From positions 7,325,201-7,389,200 of the forward strand of contig OW203984.1 of NCBI GenBank assembly GCA_934047225.1: a DNA stretch of 64,000 bases. The letters are read 5' to 3'. The notes under the pieces are model-generated. The model was not told the origin of the DNA, ran no database searches, and worked only from the letters and a program-made list of their open reading frames with translations. The stretch is from Ypsolopha sequella (lineage: Eukaryota > Arthropoda > Insecta > Lepidoptera > Ypsolophidae). Shown piece by piece: positions 57,701 to 61,974 of this stretch. Made by a program: the position numbers and the translations under genes. Positions within the stretch are counted from its first letter, which is position 1, and every line of letters begins with the position of its first letter.

Positions 57701-59255
57701 AGCCGTGGTGGCCAAAATGGTCGACGTTTTCCCCGCAACGGCAGCGATGTGGCTCGTTTGTCTTCGTTCCTAGTCTCAGGCCGACAGCCAAGGTTAAAGT
57801 GGTTCTGTCCAGCAGTGTCCCAATATTAGCCGAAGGAAGTGCGTTCAACCAATATCCAGATTCTGGTTCACTTGTTGCCAAGAGACGGGCTCGCTCTGCA
57901 GGGTTAACAGCAGTTTCCATGAGGTTCTTTTGAACCTTACTGCAGAGCGGTCCATCCCATAGCTTTTGTGAGGCCAGATTAATCGGGACATTTTCACTCA
58001 GCCCGGCCGCAGCTGACCAGGCGTCCCTAGCCTCGGCCAAGCACGAGACCTCTACGTCACCTAGTGACGGGTTAATTATTCTACCATAGAGGTCAAGCGT
58101 ACTATGGGCCGAAGACAGGAACGCCGGCAGTGCTACGCTGGATGGTTTGCGGATACCCAGGCCTCCAATTCTGATTGGAAGCGTGGCCTGGGCCCAAGCG
58201 CGGTCATTTAGGGAGCAATTTAGAATTTCAGTCAAAGTTGTCCGTAACATTTTGTCTAATTGATCTAAAATGGTAGTATATTTCCAAAGAGCTGTACAGC
58301 GTAGCACATAAGTAAATTTTGGTACAAAAAGGCAGTATCTAATAATAAACATAGCCATGTGAGGGTTAATTTCTTTTAGGCGGACTGATGATTCCTCAAA
58401 TTTAGAGATTTGATTGCTAACAAAACTAGGAATGGAATCATCTAGCACAGGAGCCCCTAGAAGGCGAAGCGATTCACTTTCGATGATGTTAATGTTGGGG
58501 GCCAACGTGTTAAATTTGGAAATTATGTTATTTTTTTCCGATTGAGGCATTGATTTGTTAATGAAAAGTTCTGATTTTGTGAAATTAAGTTCAAGGCCGA
58601 TTGATTTAAAGTTATGAATAATATTTTCGAGATCATTGAGGACGGAGCACGCTTCGCCTCCTAGGGTTCCGTCGTCCAAATACCATACATTAAATTTGGA
58701 ATTTAGACTTGAAATAAAGGGGTGAATAGCAAGACTGAAAATGGCCGGTCCTAGTGGGTCACCTTGCTGACACCCAACCGCAGAATGTAAAAGGTGTTTT
58801 CTATATATTAGTTTTGTTGGTGAACTGTAACATTGCCACAGGTAATGATATATCTGTGGAATGTTTTCTTTAATTTGTGTCAGCAAGGCGCCCCTGTCGA
58901 GCCCCTTTTCTCACACTATGCATTGAAAAATGTAGTATGATACACGGGCGTAAAAGCAATAAATTACTCGGTTACGTTTAACACACTCGCGTAGGCTCGT
59001 GTTTTAAATCGTCCTCGTAATTTATTCCTTTTCGCCCTAGTAGCATAAACTACTATTATATATGTATATGTATGTATGTATGGATGCTGAGAAATATTCC
59101 AACGCTTTTTCAGGTTATTTTTTCTCGTCTCTAATACTATATTTTTAATTATGTTTTTTTTCTCTTACTTTTTAGATACGTATATCGAAGAATATCCAAG
59201 GTTTAAATCTTTGACGCTACCGTTACCCCTAGCTACGTGCCTGGCTACATCTTGA
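23610..59255 (+). CDS. RYa-R: RYamide receptor (NPY-like GPCR), six coding exons
   Basis: Join 23610-24244, 25968-26166, 49223-49291, 50468-50626, 54947-55034, 59176-59255; 1230 nt, 409 residues, frame kept across all five introns. It is a plasma-membrane rhodopsin-family peptide receptor, expected to bind C-terminally amidated RYamide neuropeptides and signal through G proteins. Seen: N-glycosylation sequons at N28 and N34; TM1 with GN near 77-79; TM2 LAVGD with D106; C134 and C210 for the conserved disulfide; DRY at 158-160; TM5 proline P240; TM6 SWLP 293-296; TM7 NPIIY 337-341; C357/C361 as possible palmitoylation sites. Family: the NYSQAVSVLVSAY stretch in TM3 and the NPIIYCYMNAR segment are as I remember insect RYamide receptors. 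Other NPY-like receptors (NPF, SIFamide) are the alternative. TM6 has S in place of the usual C of CWxP. The last exon is tentative. Confidence 0.85.
24289..24373. mobile_element. Miniature TTAA-flanked hairpin in RYa-R intron 1
   Basis: 85 bp: TTAAGGCGC … GCGCCTTAA with inner arms AAATCAATCAGAAAC and GTTTCTGATTGATTT. Starts 45 bases after the exon 1 donor. Confidence 0.75.
25169..25220 (+). repeat. Sequence resembling start of RYa-R exon 2
   Basis: ACAGCGACATCTGTGG at 25171-25186 is identical to the acceptor and first codons of exon 2 (25964-25979), and weaker similarity runs on for about 35 bases (GAG, AC.ACGAC). Either a local duplication or a coincidental insect repeat word. Confidence 0.4.
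25968..26166 (+). CDS. RYa-R: RYa-R coding exon 2 (ECL2, TM5, ICL3)
   Basis: Acceptor TTTTCATCAACAG ends at 25967; donor GTTAGT begins at 26167. One base completes the valine codon begun in exon 1, then 66 codons follow: the ICGEQW part of extracellular loop 2, TM5 (FALPLG, P240) and a basic intracellular loop ending SKRK. The phase-2 entry and phase-0 exit agree with both neighbours. A decayed RTE-type LINE begins about 20 bases beyond the donor. Confidence 0.9.
26187..26860 (-). pseudogene. RTE-type LINE 3' part, minus strand
   Basis: Minus-strand frame 26712-26347: NVTAKARLAVHNGVLARTLM…ECWVWQDKDHSRVNAVEMRFLRSMC…IEDVVTKIEKGMLRWVEHVERMNESR. These are the C-terminal boxes of RTE-like endonuclease/RT proteins common in Lepidoptera. 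The 3' end at 26187 carries ACATACATACATA and AGAGGGGTAGACAGAGACTA. Further upstream coding continues with stops to about 26850. Confidence 0.85.
26880..27450 (-). mobile_element. Helitron 5'-end fragment, hosting a retroposon
   Basis: At 27355-27450 the sequence TTTCAGCTTTCTAGGTTCAA and GCGTTGATAAGTCAGTGAGT + TTTTTAATATATATAA matches the 5' end (minus strand) of the Helitron at 15310-16426. The retroposon at 26984-27340 is inserted in it; the left part 26880-26983 is its continuation. Confidence 0.6.
26984..27340 (+). mobile_element. CCACTGCTGGACAT-family retroposon with 10-bp TSD
   Basis: 357 bp flanked by AGGGAACCAT at 26974-26983 and 27341-27350, so this is a full retroposed unit. It starts CCATCCATCAGCC and ends near TACCACCTAG. 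It contains CGAACCCGGC, which could be a tRNA-like B-box on the reverse strand; a SINE or a LINE-3' origin are both possible. No coding frame. Confidence 0.8.
27728..27790. repeat. (TA)n microsatellite
   Basis: TATATA tract with TATATAT/ATTATATA interruptions. Confidence 0.9.
28310..28700 (+). repeat. Interspersed repeat shared with 51845-52110 and 53390-53440
   Basis: CCTGCCCCAACGCTTTCATT…GACTATCCTGCT resembles 53392-53435. GGGTCGCTCAGAAATTTCGCAA…GCAAGTATTG…ACCGAAATATTAA.A.CAAAGA resembles 51855-52105. Non-coding. Confidence 0.5.
29200..29660 (-). repeat. GC-rich unassigned retroelement-like block
   Basis: Much richer in GC than its flanks. The minus-strand 142-codon frame (29622-29194) includes FLRRCRRKKNRLARLSKPEA and VADRLGGPANEVTCKSY, followed by an AT-rich 3' end; it may be the 3' part of a retroelement. 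I do not recognise the family. Confidence 0.35.
29824..30439. mobile_element. TIR element with nested hairpin
   Basis: GGGTTATTCCCGTCGGCTCA … TGAGCCGATGGGAATAACCC, 35-bp TIRs, 616 bp. The left TIR is partly repeated at 29880-29916. An inner inverted pair TAGCAGTGTCCTATGAG / CTCATAGGACACTGCTA sits at 30022 and 30355. Confidence 0.85.
30517..30904. mobile_element. TTAA-flanked long-palindrome MITE, family T4
   Basis: 388 bp, TTAAGG … CCTTAA. The two halves are inverted copies nearly throughout (AACGTCAGTCGCTT, GCATA.CTTAACTTTGTATTTC, TTAACACCAATA, TAGTCAT.ATCTGGT), so the RNA would fold into one long hairpin. Confidence 0.85.
31070..31390 (-). other. Unassigned block, open in two minus-strand frames
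   Basis: Two overlapping minus-strand frames of ~90 codons (31368-31087, 31381-31106). No domain recognised. Composition differs from the flanks, which suggests an old retroelement end rather than a host gene. Confidence 0.25.
31391..33290. other. Intronic, nothing firmly recognised
   Basis: AT-rich intron sequence with short meaningless frames (31523, 31737, 32972) and a (TTTGAA)n tail at 33058. Confidence 0.35.
33058..33090 (+). repeat. (TTTGAA)n tail
   Basis: GGATTTGAATTTGAATTTGA repeats after an A-run, like the LINE tails at 51190 and (inverted) 22980. Confidence 0.65.
33368..33517 (+). repeat. Copia 5' LTR
   Basis: 150 bp from TATTAAATG to TTCTAACA. Same length as the 3' LTR with one substitution. 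Short for a Copia LTR. The termini are T...A rather than the usual TG...CA at the left end. Confidence 0.92.
33518..33531 (+). other. Primer-binding site, initiator tRNA-Met anticodon region
   Basis: GGTTATGGGCCCAG directly abuts the 5' LTR. It is complementary to the anticodon stem-loop of eukaryotic initiator tRNA-Met (contains the CAU anticodon complement ATG), not to a tRNA 3' end. Copia-type elements are known to prime from a cleaved internal tRNA-iMet fragment. Confidence 0.85.
33650..36646 (+). CDS. Copia Gag-Pol, frame-interrupted in reverse transcriptase
   Basis: 998-codon frame, residues: Gag with an N-terminal LNGRNWEAWRFQL segment; three CCHC-like zinc knuckles at about 216-271; aspartic protease DSGAS at 305-309; an HHCC zinc domain at about 438-475; integrase DDE core with D499, D562 and E598; then reverse transcriptase from about 855, with motif A aspartate D951 (MDVKSAFLYG). 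The frame leaves the conserved order after an A-run at 36595-36602, where one extra A shifts it, and ends at 36646 after a short nonsense tail. The remaining half of pol continues in the +1-shifted frame. Gag and Pol share one frame, as in Copia. Confidence 0.92.
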   Translation: MDTKAGAAVLVLNGRNWEAWRFQLTVVLRAKKLLEIVDGKEKRPVKETKDGKYQKEWDDKDGRAQEILVTRVEESILIHLVSCKSSAEMWEKLNCLYEPKSTVSIHLIQEQFFNIKFEEPMMGFISKLEGISNKLKSLGEELSESMIMTKLLMALPEKYKHFVSAWESVPEVDRSYKELVARLLIEEERAGIRREESTALIAKKYGNRSANKSEKCFECGKSGHFKKDCRLRKCHLCHQAGHLFKDCKVTRNYNEKFCKSCKKQGHETEQCWLEKDKNSAKRNAFIVTALTAMSDSELNKEWYMDSGASQHMCSNKDSFMEYQELSVQRDIMIGDGTIIIQAIGCGKITLEAFDGQDWIPTTLNKVLYVPDLKINLFSVSSALDNGYKMMSDNRSCKFNLNDSVYAIAERESKMYIMKFRESTEIAAIGRCQDGLSEWHNKMAHQNIEQVKEILKRSNINYETGPEVTCIPCLEGKQHKMPYPASNNKGEKPGQILHLDLCGTMETTSLGGARYFLLIKDDYSRYRKVYFLESKSETVTKLKQYIQEVQVSPGHKIEVVRSDNGKEFINNEMKILLSDYGIIHQTSVVYTPEQNGCAEREMRTIVEAARTLLLENKMDKNLWAEAVNTAVYVMNRTGKSRVKDRTPYEIWFNKELFDITNLQNFGSKVAIHVPSQKRLKWDSKSEFGIFVGYGETTKGYRIDLPEKEDVVIRRDVVFIKEIKKVRHDVKKSATSDIVYEEKQNEPTDSMENVQIDREENESGEIERQENETNDIDRQENEPSDTVESVQIDGQRSYQMNREESEPINISGNYNEERPRREIRKPTWLQDYDTSFTGVNEEHLTYKEVMERTDSKKWQKAIENELDALNRNKTWIETDLPDNKKTIDTKWVFKIKRGENEEPQYKARLVARGFQQEDYFDHSEIYAPVAKLPTLRILLAIANKYNLAMNQMDVKSAFLYGDIEEEVYLKIPEGLKDNGKVLKLKKIPIWIEEITKKLER
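36603..37682 (+). CDS. Copia Pol C-terminal half (RT palm, RNase H), shifted frame
   Basis: Continues reverse transcriptase immediately after the frameshift: YVDDL catalytic box at 36744-36758, then thumb/connection and RNase H with TDADWGG, SSTESEY and EDNQSA boxes, ending at TAA 37680-37682. All RNase H acidic boxes are present, so the element looks disabled only by the single-base change. An in-frame ATG at 36615 exists but is internal to the RT fold and unlikely to be a true start. Confidence 0.9.
   Translation, partial: SLYGLKKSPKNWNDKFNNFMIKEGFLRSKSDYCLYYKEGEKKFYVLLYVDDLILLSENKEEIDRLKTSLGKNFEMKDMGKVTKYLGININQTEDTIELDQQNYLEDILRRYKMENCKPVATPIEVGLQLSKEPSQDKELINRCRRLIGSLMYAMLGTRPDICFTLCFLSRYQVCANEDLWKALKRVLRYIRGTLGMKLIFRKGEDRALMGFTDADWGGDKHDRKSTSGYIMQVFGCTVSWCSSKQQCVSLSSTESEYIALGKGVAEGCWIRNMLREIGIGYNQILLYEDNQSAIHISKNPEHHKRLKHVDLKFHFIRDKVLAKIVVLFYIPTEKQLADLCTKGLSRVVFQRLCNGIGIK
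37771..37779 (+). other. Polypurine tract
   Basis: GAGGAAGGG immediately precedes the 3' LTR, the position and composition expected for the plus-strand primer. Confidence 0.85.
37780..37929 (+). repeat. Copia 3' LTR
   Basis: 150 bp, one mismatch to the 5' LTR; followed at once by the TTTTG target duplication and the resumed host repeat. Confidence 0.92.
38340..38905 (+). mobile_element. TTAA-flanked element, family T2, copy 2
   Basis: TTAA-GGCGTATGACCACGC … ATCACTCGCC-TTAA. Same element as 22351-22846 inverted, longer because of an AAATA-rich microsatellite at about 38370-38440. Confidence 0.82.
39295..39588 (+). repeat. Repeat with inverted AGGGTTCCGTACC / GGTACGGAACCC
   Basis: AGGGTTCCGTACCCAAAGGGT near the left, TAATGGTACGGAACCC then GTGCGAGTCTGAGTCGCACT and TTGGCCAG at the right. 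Related fragments: 1558-1610 and 9280-9345. Non-coding. Confidence 0.7.
39590..39815 (+). repeat. CCACTGCTGGACAT-family copy, diverged
   Basis: CATCCAACCGTCAGCC…CATCCACTGCTGGACATAGG…GACAGGCGGGTTGGTGACC…CCAGTGACGCCGCTGC…CGGTCCCAGG; the 3' third is missing. Confidence 0.82.
39953..40130 (+). mobile_element. TTAA-flanked element, 5' fragment
   Basis: Begins TTAA-GGCGATTACCATCGCC, then the AATTAGCAGCTC, GGAAACGACATTG and GTGGCTGTTACGAC blocks shared with T1/T2. The right end is missing or unrecognisable. Confidence 0.65.
41539..43945 (+). mobile_element. Helitron (non-autonomous) with palindromic GC arrays
   Basis: Inserted between A and T of GCTTCA|TGTTGATTT in a fold-back unit. The 3' end has a 9-bp-stem hairpin GCGGGCTGC-CT-GCAGCCCGC (43907-43926), 15 bases, then CTAG with host T, the canonical Helitron end. 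The 5' end (TTGTTGACTATATATAAAG…ACTCACTGACTGACTCA) is Helitron-like but starts TT rather than TC. The interior is full of GAGCGCGAAGCGCGAGC and GAGGCCGAAGGCCGA palindromes. No Rep/helicase. Confidence 0.8.
42660..43600 (+). repeat. ~511-bp tandem duplication of GGCCGAAGGCC-rich unit
   Basis: TTTTCGGCCGAGCACGACAC at 42695 recurs at 43206, and identity (above 90% by eye) runs on through GGAGGACGATTCCGGAGGAA and GGGCTTAGCGGGATTCGACT. Each unit has several GAGGCCGAAGGCCGA words. The open frames here (42660-42890, 43350-43685, antisense 43004-43429) are low-complexity by-products. Confidence 0.85.
45187..45343. mobile_element. Short MITE with ~38-bp TIRs
   Basis: TAGGCACCAATACACGTTGG … CCAATATGTATTGGGGCCTA; the arms also pair CCAATGCGTTGGTGC with GCACCAACGTATTGG. 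Confidence 0.75.
45344..46690. other. Intronic, nothing firmly recognised
   Basis: Includes ATCGATATCGATATTTATC and ATATCGATAAAAGG (45512-45555), a small cluster of CGATA words, and (TAA)n at 45893-45915. No coding region supported. Confidence 0.35.
46698..47654 (+). pseudogene. Mariner transposon, dead
   Basis: Ends TACGAGGGCGTTCATTATAA and, inverted, TACAAGGGGGTTCAATAAAA with TA flanks. Translated pieces: WYAEFKRGKISTKYDPRSGRPTTVVTEE (46990-47075), TVDETWLHHYD (47330-47362, first catalytic D), GKLAKTVLFHQDNAPAHT (47580-47635, second D). Frames shift between pieces, and the right end follows so soon after the second box that the third D region is deleted. Confidence 0.85.
48017..48509. mobile_element. 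TTAA-flanked element, family T1, copy 2
   Basis: TTAA-GAGGCTTC … GAAGCCCC-TTAA, 493 bp, collinear with copy 1 at 3218-3711. Confidence 0.85.
48635..48887. mobile_element. Harbinger-type MITE with TTA TSD
   Basis: AGAGCGGTTTCACAGCCGGA … TCCGGCTGCGAAAATGCTCT, TIRs about 28 bp, flanked by TTA (48632-48634, 48888-48890). A 3-bp TTA duplication is typical of PIF/Harbinger. Confidence 0.8.
49223..49291 (+). CDS. RYa-R: RYa-R coding exon 3 (TM6)
   Basis: A 69-base, 23-codon exon too short to be noticed as an ORF. Acceptor TTTTCTCTCACCAG ends at 49222; donor GTAAGT begins at 49292; both boundaries are phase 0. It codes the cytoplasmic end of TM6 (MIKMMVTVV) and the TM6 core with SWLPLN. It continues exactly from SKRK of the exon 23 kb upstream and joins VLW of the next, which is the order expected in NPY-like receptors. 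Confidence 0.88.
50468..50626 (+). CDS. RYa-R: RYa-R coding exon 4 (ECL3, TM7)
   Basis: 53 codons, phase 0 at both ends; acceptor CTTTACTCGTCTAG, donor GTACGG at 50627. It codes extracellular loop 3 (two W and an acidic patch), TM7 with SHSCYNPIIY and the start of helix 8 (NARYRRGF). NPIIY is the conserved NPxxY motif. The coding frame is +2 relative to the overlapping 71-codon ORF starting at 50473, which is a shadow. Confidence 0.9.
50724..50875. mobile_element. 152-bp near-perfect palindrome, TTAA ends
   Basis: Arms of 75 bp meet at a 2-base centre (GG in GGGAA-GG-TTCCC) with a single visible mismatch; ends TTAACATTAT…ATAATGTTAA. It starts about 100 bases after the RYa-R exon 4 donor. A diverged arm hosts the minisatellite at 4083-4808. 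Confidence 0.92.
50894..52213. mobile_element. 1.3-kb element with 48-bp perfect TIRs
   Basis: GATAAATCGCCAAGTGTTCA… at 50894-50941 is exactly inverted at 52166-52213. No transposase frame inside. It contains a LINE 3' end (51053-51200) and a segment (51845-52110) resembling 28370-28610. Confidence 0.75.
51053..51200 (+). repeat. LINE 3' end fragment
   Basis: Matches, inverted, the sequence at 22985-23110 (TTTAATTTAGTTCATGTA, TACCTACTTTGCAAAA) and ends in a TTTGAATT-type tail, so it is the 3' terminus of the same retroposon family on the + strand. Confidence 0.6.
52214..53356. other. RYa-R intron 4, nothing firmly recognised
   Basis: AT-rich intron sequence; short frames at 52295 and 53163 on the minus strand are not supported. 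Confidence 0.35.
53357..53784. mobile_element. TTAA-flanked element, family T5
   Basis: TTAA-GGGGCTGCAC … GTGGAGCCCC-TTAA, 428 bp. The left interior (CCTGCTCTAACGCTTTTG) resembles 28310-28360. Confidence 0.8.
53795..54036. mobile_element. Small TIR element
   Basis: ATGAGCGTTTTTCC near 53799 is inverted as GAAAAACGCTCAT near 54016. The interior holds CAGCGCCATCTGGAGG, a word common in insect MITEs. Boundaries approximate. Confidence 0.5.
54947..55034 (+). CDS. RYa-R: RYa-R coding exon 5 (C-terminal tail)
   Basis: Acceptor TTTATTTTATAG ends at 54946; donor GTAAGC begins at 55035, phase 1. It codes a short tail beginning VLCAMFCLKPSGE, whose two cysteines suit membrane palmitoylation after helix 8. 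If the donor is skipped, the frame runs on into a TIR element and stops at 55159, giving an alternative tail of about 41 further residues. Confidence 0.75.
55073..55633. mobile_element. TIR element in RYa-R intron 5
   Basis: CCAGGGACGTACCCAGTAGG at the left and CCACCCTAGGACCCAGG at the right are inverted; the arms continue through AAATTTTTATTT-type tracts to exact ATGCCTTGGTGC / GCACCAAGGCAT at 55140 and 55566. Starts 38 bases after the exon 5 donor. Non-coding. Confidence 0.7.
55640..55700 (+). repeat. Retroposon 3' tail (TTGTC)n
   Basis: TGTACAATAAAGAGTATTTG then TCTTG units; a LINE/SINE-like 3' terminus on the + strand. Confidence 0.5.
55701..56644. other. RYa-R intron 5, nothing firmly recognised
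   Basis: Two overlapping ~105-codon frames at 55689-56038 carry no recognisable motif; the remainder is AT-rich. Confidence 0.3.
56901..58905 (-). mobile_element. 5'-truncated non-LTR retrotransposon with 13-bp TSD
   Basis: Flanked by TTTTCTCACACTA at 56888-56900 and 58906-58918, a single copy in the intact repeat. The element runs on the minus strand; its 5' end is truncated inside the reverse transcriptase and its 3' UTR (56901-57161) is A+T-rich with a 68-bp tandem duplication (about 57054-57178). No long poly(A) is seen at the 3' junction. Confidence 0.88.
57162..58905 (-). CDS. Non-LTR reverse transcriptase with C-terminal Zn and nuclease-like motifs, N-terminally truncated
   Basis: About 580 codons open right up to the truncated 5' junction (…LDRGALL), so the ORF once extended further and the RT motif A region is lost. 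Seen: GCQQGDPLGPAIF (motif B), WYLDDGTLGG (catalytic DD box), a thumb region, then CRCGE…HFGHHGLSC (a CCHC-like finger) and RPDGMTL…WDATCADT, which resembles the PD-(D/E)xK restriction-like endonuclease of R2-type elements. It ends FYLV*. No frameshift or stop interrupts it. Assignment to the restriction-like-endonuclease LINEs is inference; the RT call is firm. Confidence 0.85.
59176..59255 (+). CDS. RYa-R: RYa-R probable last coding exon
   Basis: A strong pyrimidine tract and acceptor (CTTACTTTTTAG, ending 59175) opens a frame that accepts the phase-1 end of the previous exon and codes 26 residues, DTYIEEYPRFKSL... to TGA at 59253-59255. The TYI...R..SL spacing resembles the end of the Drosophila receptor as I remember it. 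Weak points: it is short, lies 4.1 kb away across two mobile elements, and cannot be confirmed without transcripts. Confidence 0.5.
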
Positions 59256-60129
59256 ACTTAACTGAACTTCGTTATTAAGGCTCATCTGAACTTATGATAC
59301 TTTTACTGAGACGTGGCTTTCTACGCTTTTTTAAATCTAAAATAGTAATTAGTATTTAATACTTTAATAGTATTTTGCGCAACAGTAATTTGAGACATAA
59401 TATAATTACAGACATTGGGACATGAGTGCTTGTTTACGAAACGAACGAAGTGAATTTCGTAATAATTTTGCACCAGTGTCTCAATGCTTAATTATTTTCT
59501 GTTGCCCATAACTGAAAAACTATCGACGACCATCAGAAATATCGTCTTTATTTACAATATTTTTCTACAACAATTTCACGAAAAATAAGAAAATCATTCG
59601 TTCATGAACATAGGGTGCGTCGTCTCGGTAACGCGACTTAAAGGCCAATCAAGATAAAGTGGGAGTGGCTTAAGAAATAAGGTCGGGACTTATTTCTCTT
59701 CACTATTGTTGATTATGTCTCTAGCGGTATTATAATAAATTGGGCCAATCGCAGCGCAGAAACTTGGTGTAATAGGTTAACATTACGTATATAACATCGG
59801 ATAAACAATCTATTGTTATGGTTATGGATAAAGCTAATAAAAATATTGGAACAATATAAATGGTTCTAGATATAAGAAAGCATAGACCGTGTGAGGAAGC
59901 TTACCCATTAATGTGCAAGTTCTATCACTGGGTTTTTTTCAACAACTCATCATGCGCATATTTCATTTGGTCGCATTATCATAAAATAATGTCTTAATAC
60001 AAACCATATATTTTTTACAGACTAAAATATCTCTTTGAGTCTCCGGTTTGAAGCCGGGTTTTTTATTTGAAGAAAATAATGTTTAAGAGCACTGTGTCGC
60101 CTGAACTCCCAGTATGCGCTGTTTGCTGA
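59256..60129 (+). other. Putative RYa-R 3' flank / 3' UTR
   Basis: If the last exon is right, the 3' UTR begins here. An AATAAA occurs within TAATAAAAAT near 59835. No other gene seen. Confidence 0.3.
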
Positions 60130-60840
60130 AAATATCCTTATTTATGAATATATTTGCCTAAATGTGTACGTGCTTTATGTGGCGTGCTTTATGTGGCGCA
60201 AAACCTTTAGACTCTTGTAAACCTTTATTTAAAAAATTGAAACTACTAACCTTACCATGTTTATATTATAATTCTTTTTTCAAAACGAAGCAAGAAGCAG
60301 CTTTTGGTACATACAGGTTACGATATCCAAATAAATTGACTATCCCATTGAAGAAAAGTGCTCTATATTCCAACAGCTGCTTTCTAATGGCCATTACAAT
60401 TTACAATAGTCTACCTAGTGAATTAAAAGATGTAGCCCCTCGGTTTTTTAAAAGGAAACTGTACCATTGGCTCATCAACAAATGTTTTTATGGTGTTAAG
60501 GAGTTTTTGACGAACAAAAAATAAAATTTAATGTGTTTTTGTACTTGAAAACTAATTTTTGACATGTAATTAACATTGCAATTTTAATTTTATTCTAATT
60601 TTTTTATATTTTTGACATGTATGTAAGTTTCTGTTAATTTTTTAATTCTAATTATTATGATATCCAATGACCTCCATGTTTGTGTTTTTTTGGTTAAAAT
60701 AATTTCCATGTAATAATATAAGTAATTGTCAATATTTGCATACCTTCTTAGGTGAAATATGTTGGACTTTTTAATTTAACAACTGCACTGTACCATATTT
60801 GACGCAAATAAAATTATCTTTATCTTTATCTTTATCTCTT
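60130..60840 (+). pseudogene. LINE reverse-transcriptase C-terminus and 3' end
   Basis: From about 60190 the frame reads CGAKPLDSCKPLFKKLKLLTLPCLY…TYRLRYPNKLTIPL…SNSCFLMAITIYNSLPSELK…FFKRKLYHWLINKCFYGVKEFL*, ending at 60524. LFKKLxxLTLPxLY and YNxLPxxIK…FKxxL are the standard tail of CR1/Jockey-type ORF2. The 3' end is AATAAAATTATCTTTATC(TTTATC)n at 60808-60838. 5'-truncated. Confidence 0.85.
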
Positions 60841-61367
60841 AAATTTAAAATTTAGTAACTCATCCCGTGCATTAATTTTACCAGAATAAAATACACACAA
60901 AAGTTACAAGCGTTTATAAATAAATAATGGAATTTACACTCCAGGACATATAATTAAACACTTGTCACTTTTGTGTGTATTTGATTTTGGTAAAGGTTTA
61001 GGTTCAAGTCATGGATAAGTATGACATAAGTCACAAAATTAAAAATTTTGGCAATTATTAATAAATAGGTATATTATCAGCGAACGTCACTTGTTGTGAG
61101 TTTTGGCGAACACGCTGCCCTTAAAATTCACACATATTATAGCTTCCTTTATCTCTGCTGTCATCTCAACCTTATTTTGATATCAGACAAATGTTGACCT
61201 ACTGGTTTTTATTGCATACCTTTTCTTGCCTCGCAAATAATCAAAGCCTCCAGGGTTATGTGCAACAAAACTAGTTTATCCTCTTTGATTATCCTGTACC
61301 AAAATAGTTTATCTTGGAGTTGGGTTTAGCTAATGACATTATATAACAAGCACGTATCCAAGGGTCG

Positions 61368-61828
61368 ATTTGTTGCCTTGACGTCGAGTCCCACCACGTC
61401 GAGTAGCCTCTACGTCTACTCAACAAACTGTCGCTTTTAGTACCGCCACGTCGAACCGTTGAAAAATCCTCGCTTTTGTTACCGGCACGTCTACTAACAG
61501 TTTACAAATGTACAGTCATACGAATATTTGAACAGTCTTCTTTGAAAAAGCATACACCCATCGCAACACCGGTTTACCTAACTTCTGCGACGTCTCAAAA
61601 TTAGTACAAGTGGGCCTCGTTTACTGCAATTATTTATGTTGATTTTTATTTGTAATCATTAAAAGATTTACGATTGGAAAAAAAATGTTTCATTGACTGT
61701 ACTTTTTCTCACAGTAGACGTGGCGGCACCTAATGCGTGAACTTTTCACTATAAAAAAGTAAATACAAAAAAAATAGTAGACGTAGAGGCTACTCGACGT
61801 GGCGGGACTCGACGTCAAGGCACCAAAT
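61368..61828. mobile_element. TIR element with 9-10-bp TSD, Mutator-like
   Basis: ATTTGTTGCCTTGACGTCGA … TCGACGTCAAGGCACCAAAT, ~50-bp TIRs through CACGTCGAGTAGCCTCTACG. Flanks CCAAGGGTCG (61358-61367) and CCAAGGGTCC (61829-61838) match at 9 of 10. A 9-10-bp duplication suggests Mutator-like transposition; no transposase present. Confidence 0.78.
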
Positions 61829-61974
61829 CCAAGGGTCCAAGGGTGATGGATCTATCCCCCCCCCCCCCGAAATCTAGGTAGGCAGCGTAGGCAGGTGCGT
61901 AACGTACACGGGCCGGGAATATTCGGCGGCATTAGTGGGACAAAAATATTAGCGAAACGGAGTACACTATATGG

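Larger units (their letters stand above)
56645..59055 (+). repeat. Interspersed repeat 'A', copy 3, split by a LINE
   Basis: Left part 56645-56900 and right part 58906-59055 match copy 1. They are separated by a 5'-truncated non-LTR retrotransposon flanked by a 13-bp duplication of repeat-A sequence. The terminal palindrome (58942-59040) is present. Confidence 0.85.

Noticed and set aside
57424..57933. ORFs on both strands over the RT C-terminus
   Set aside because: Shadows of the minus-strand RT frame in GC-richer sequence.
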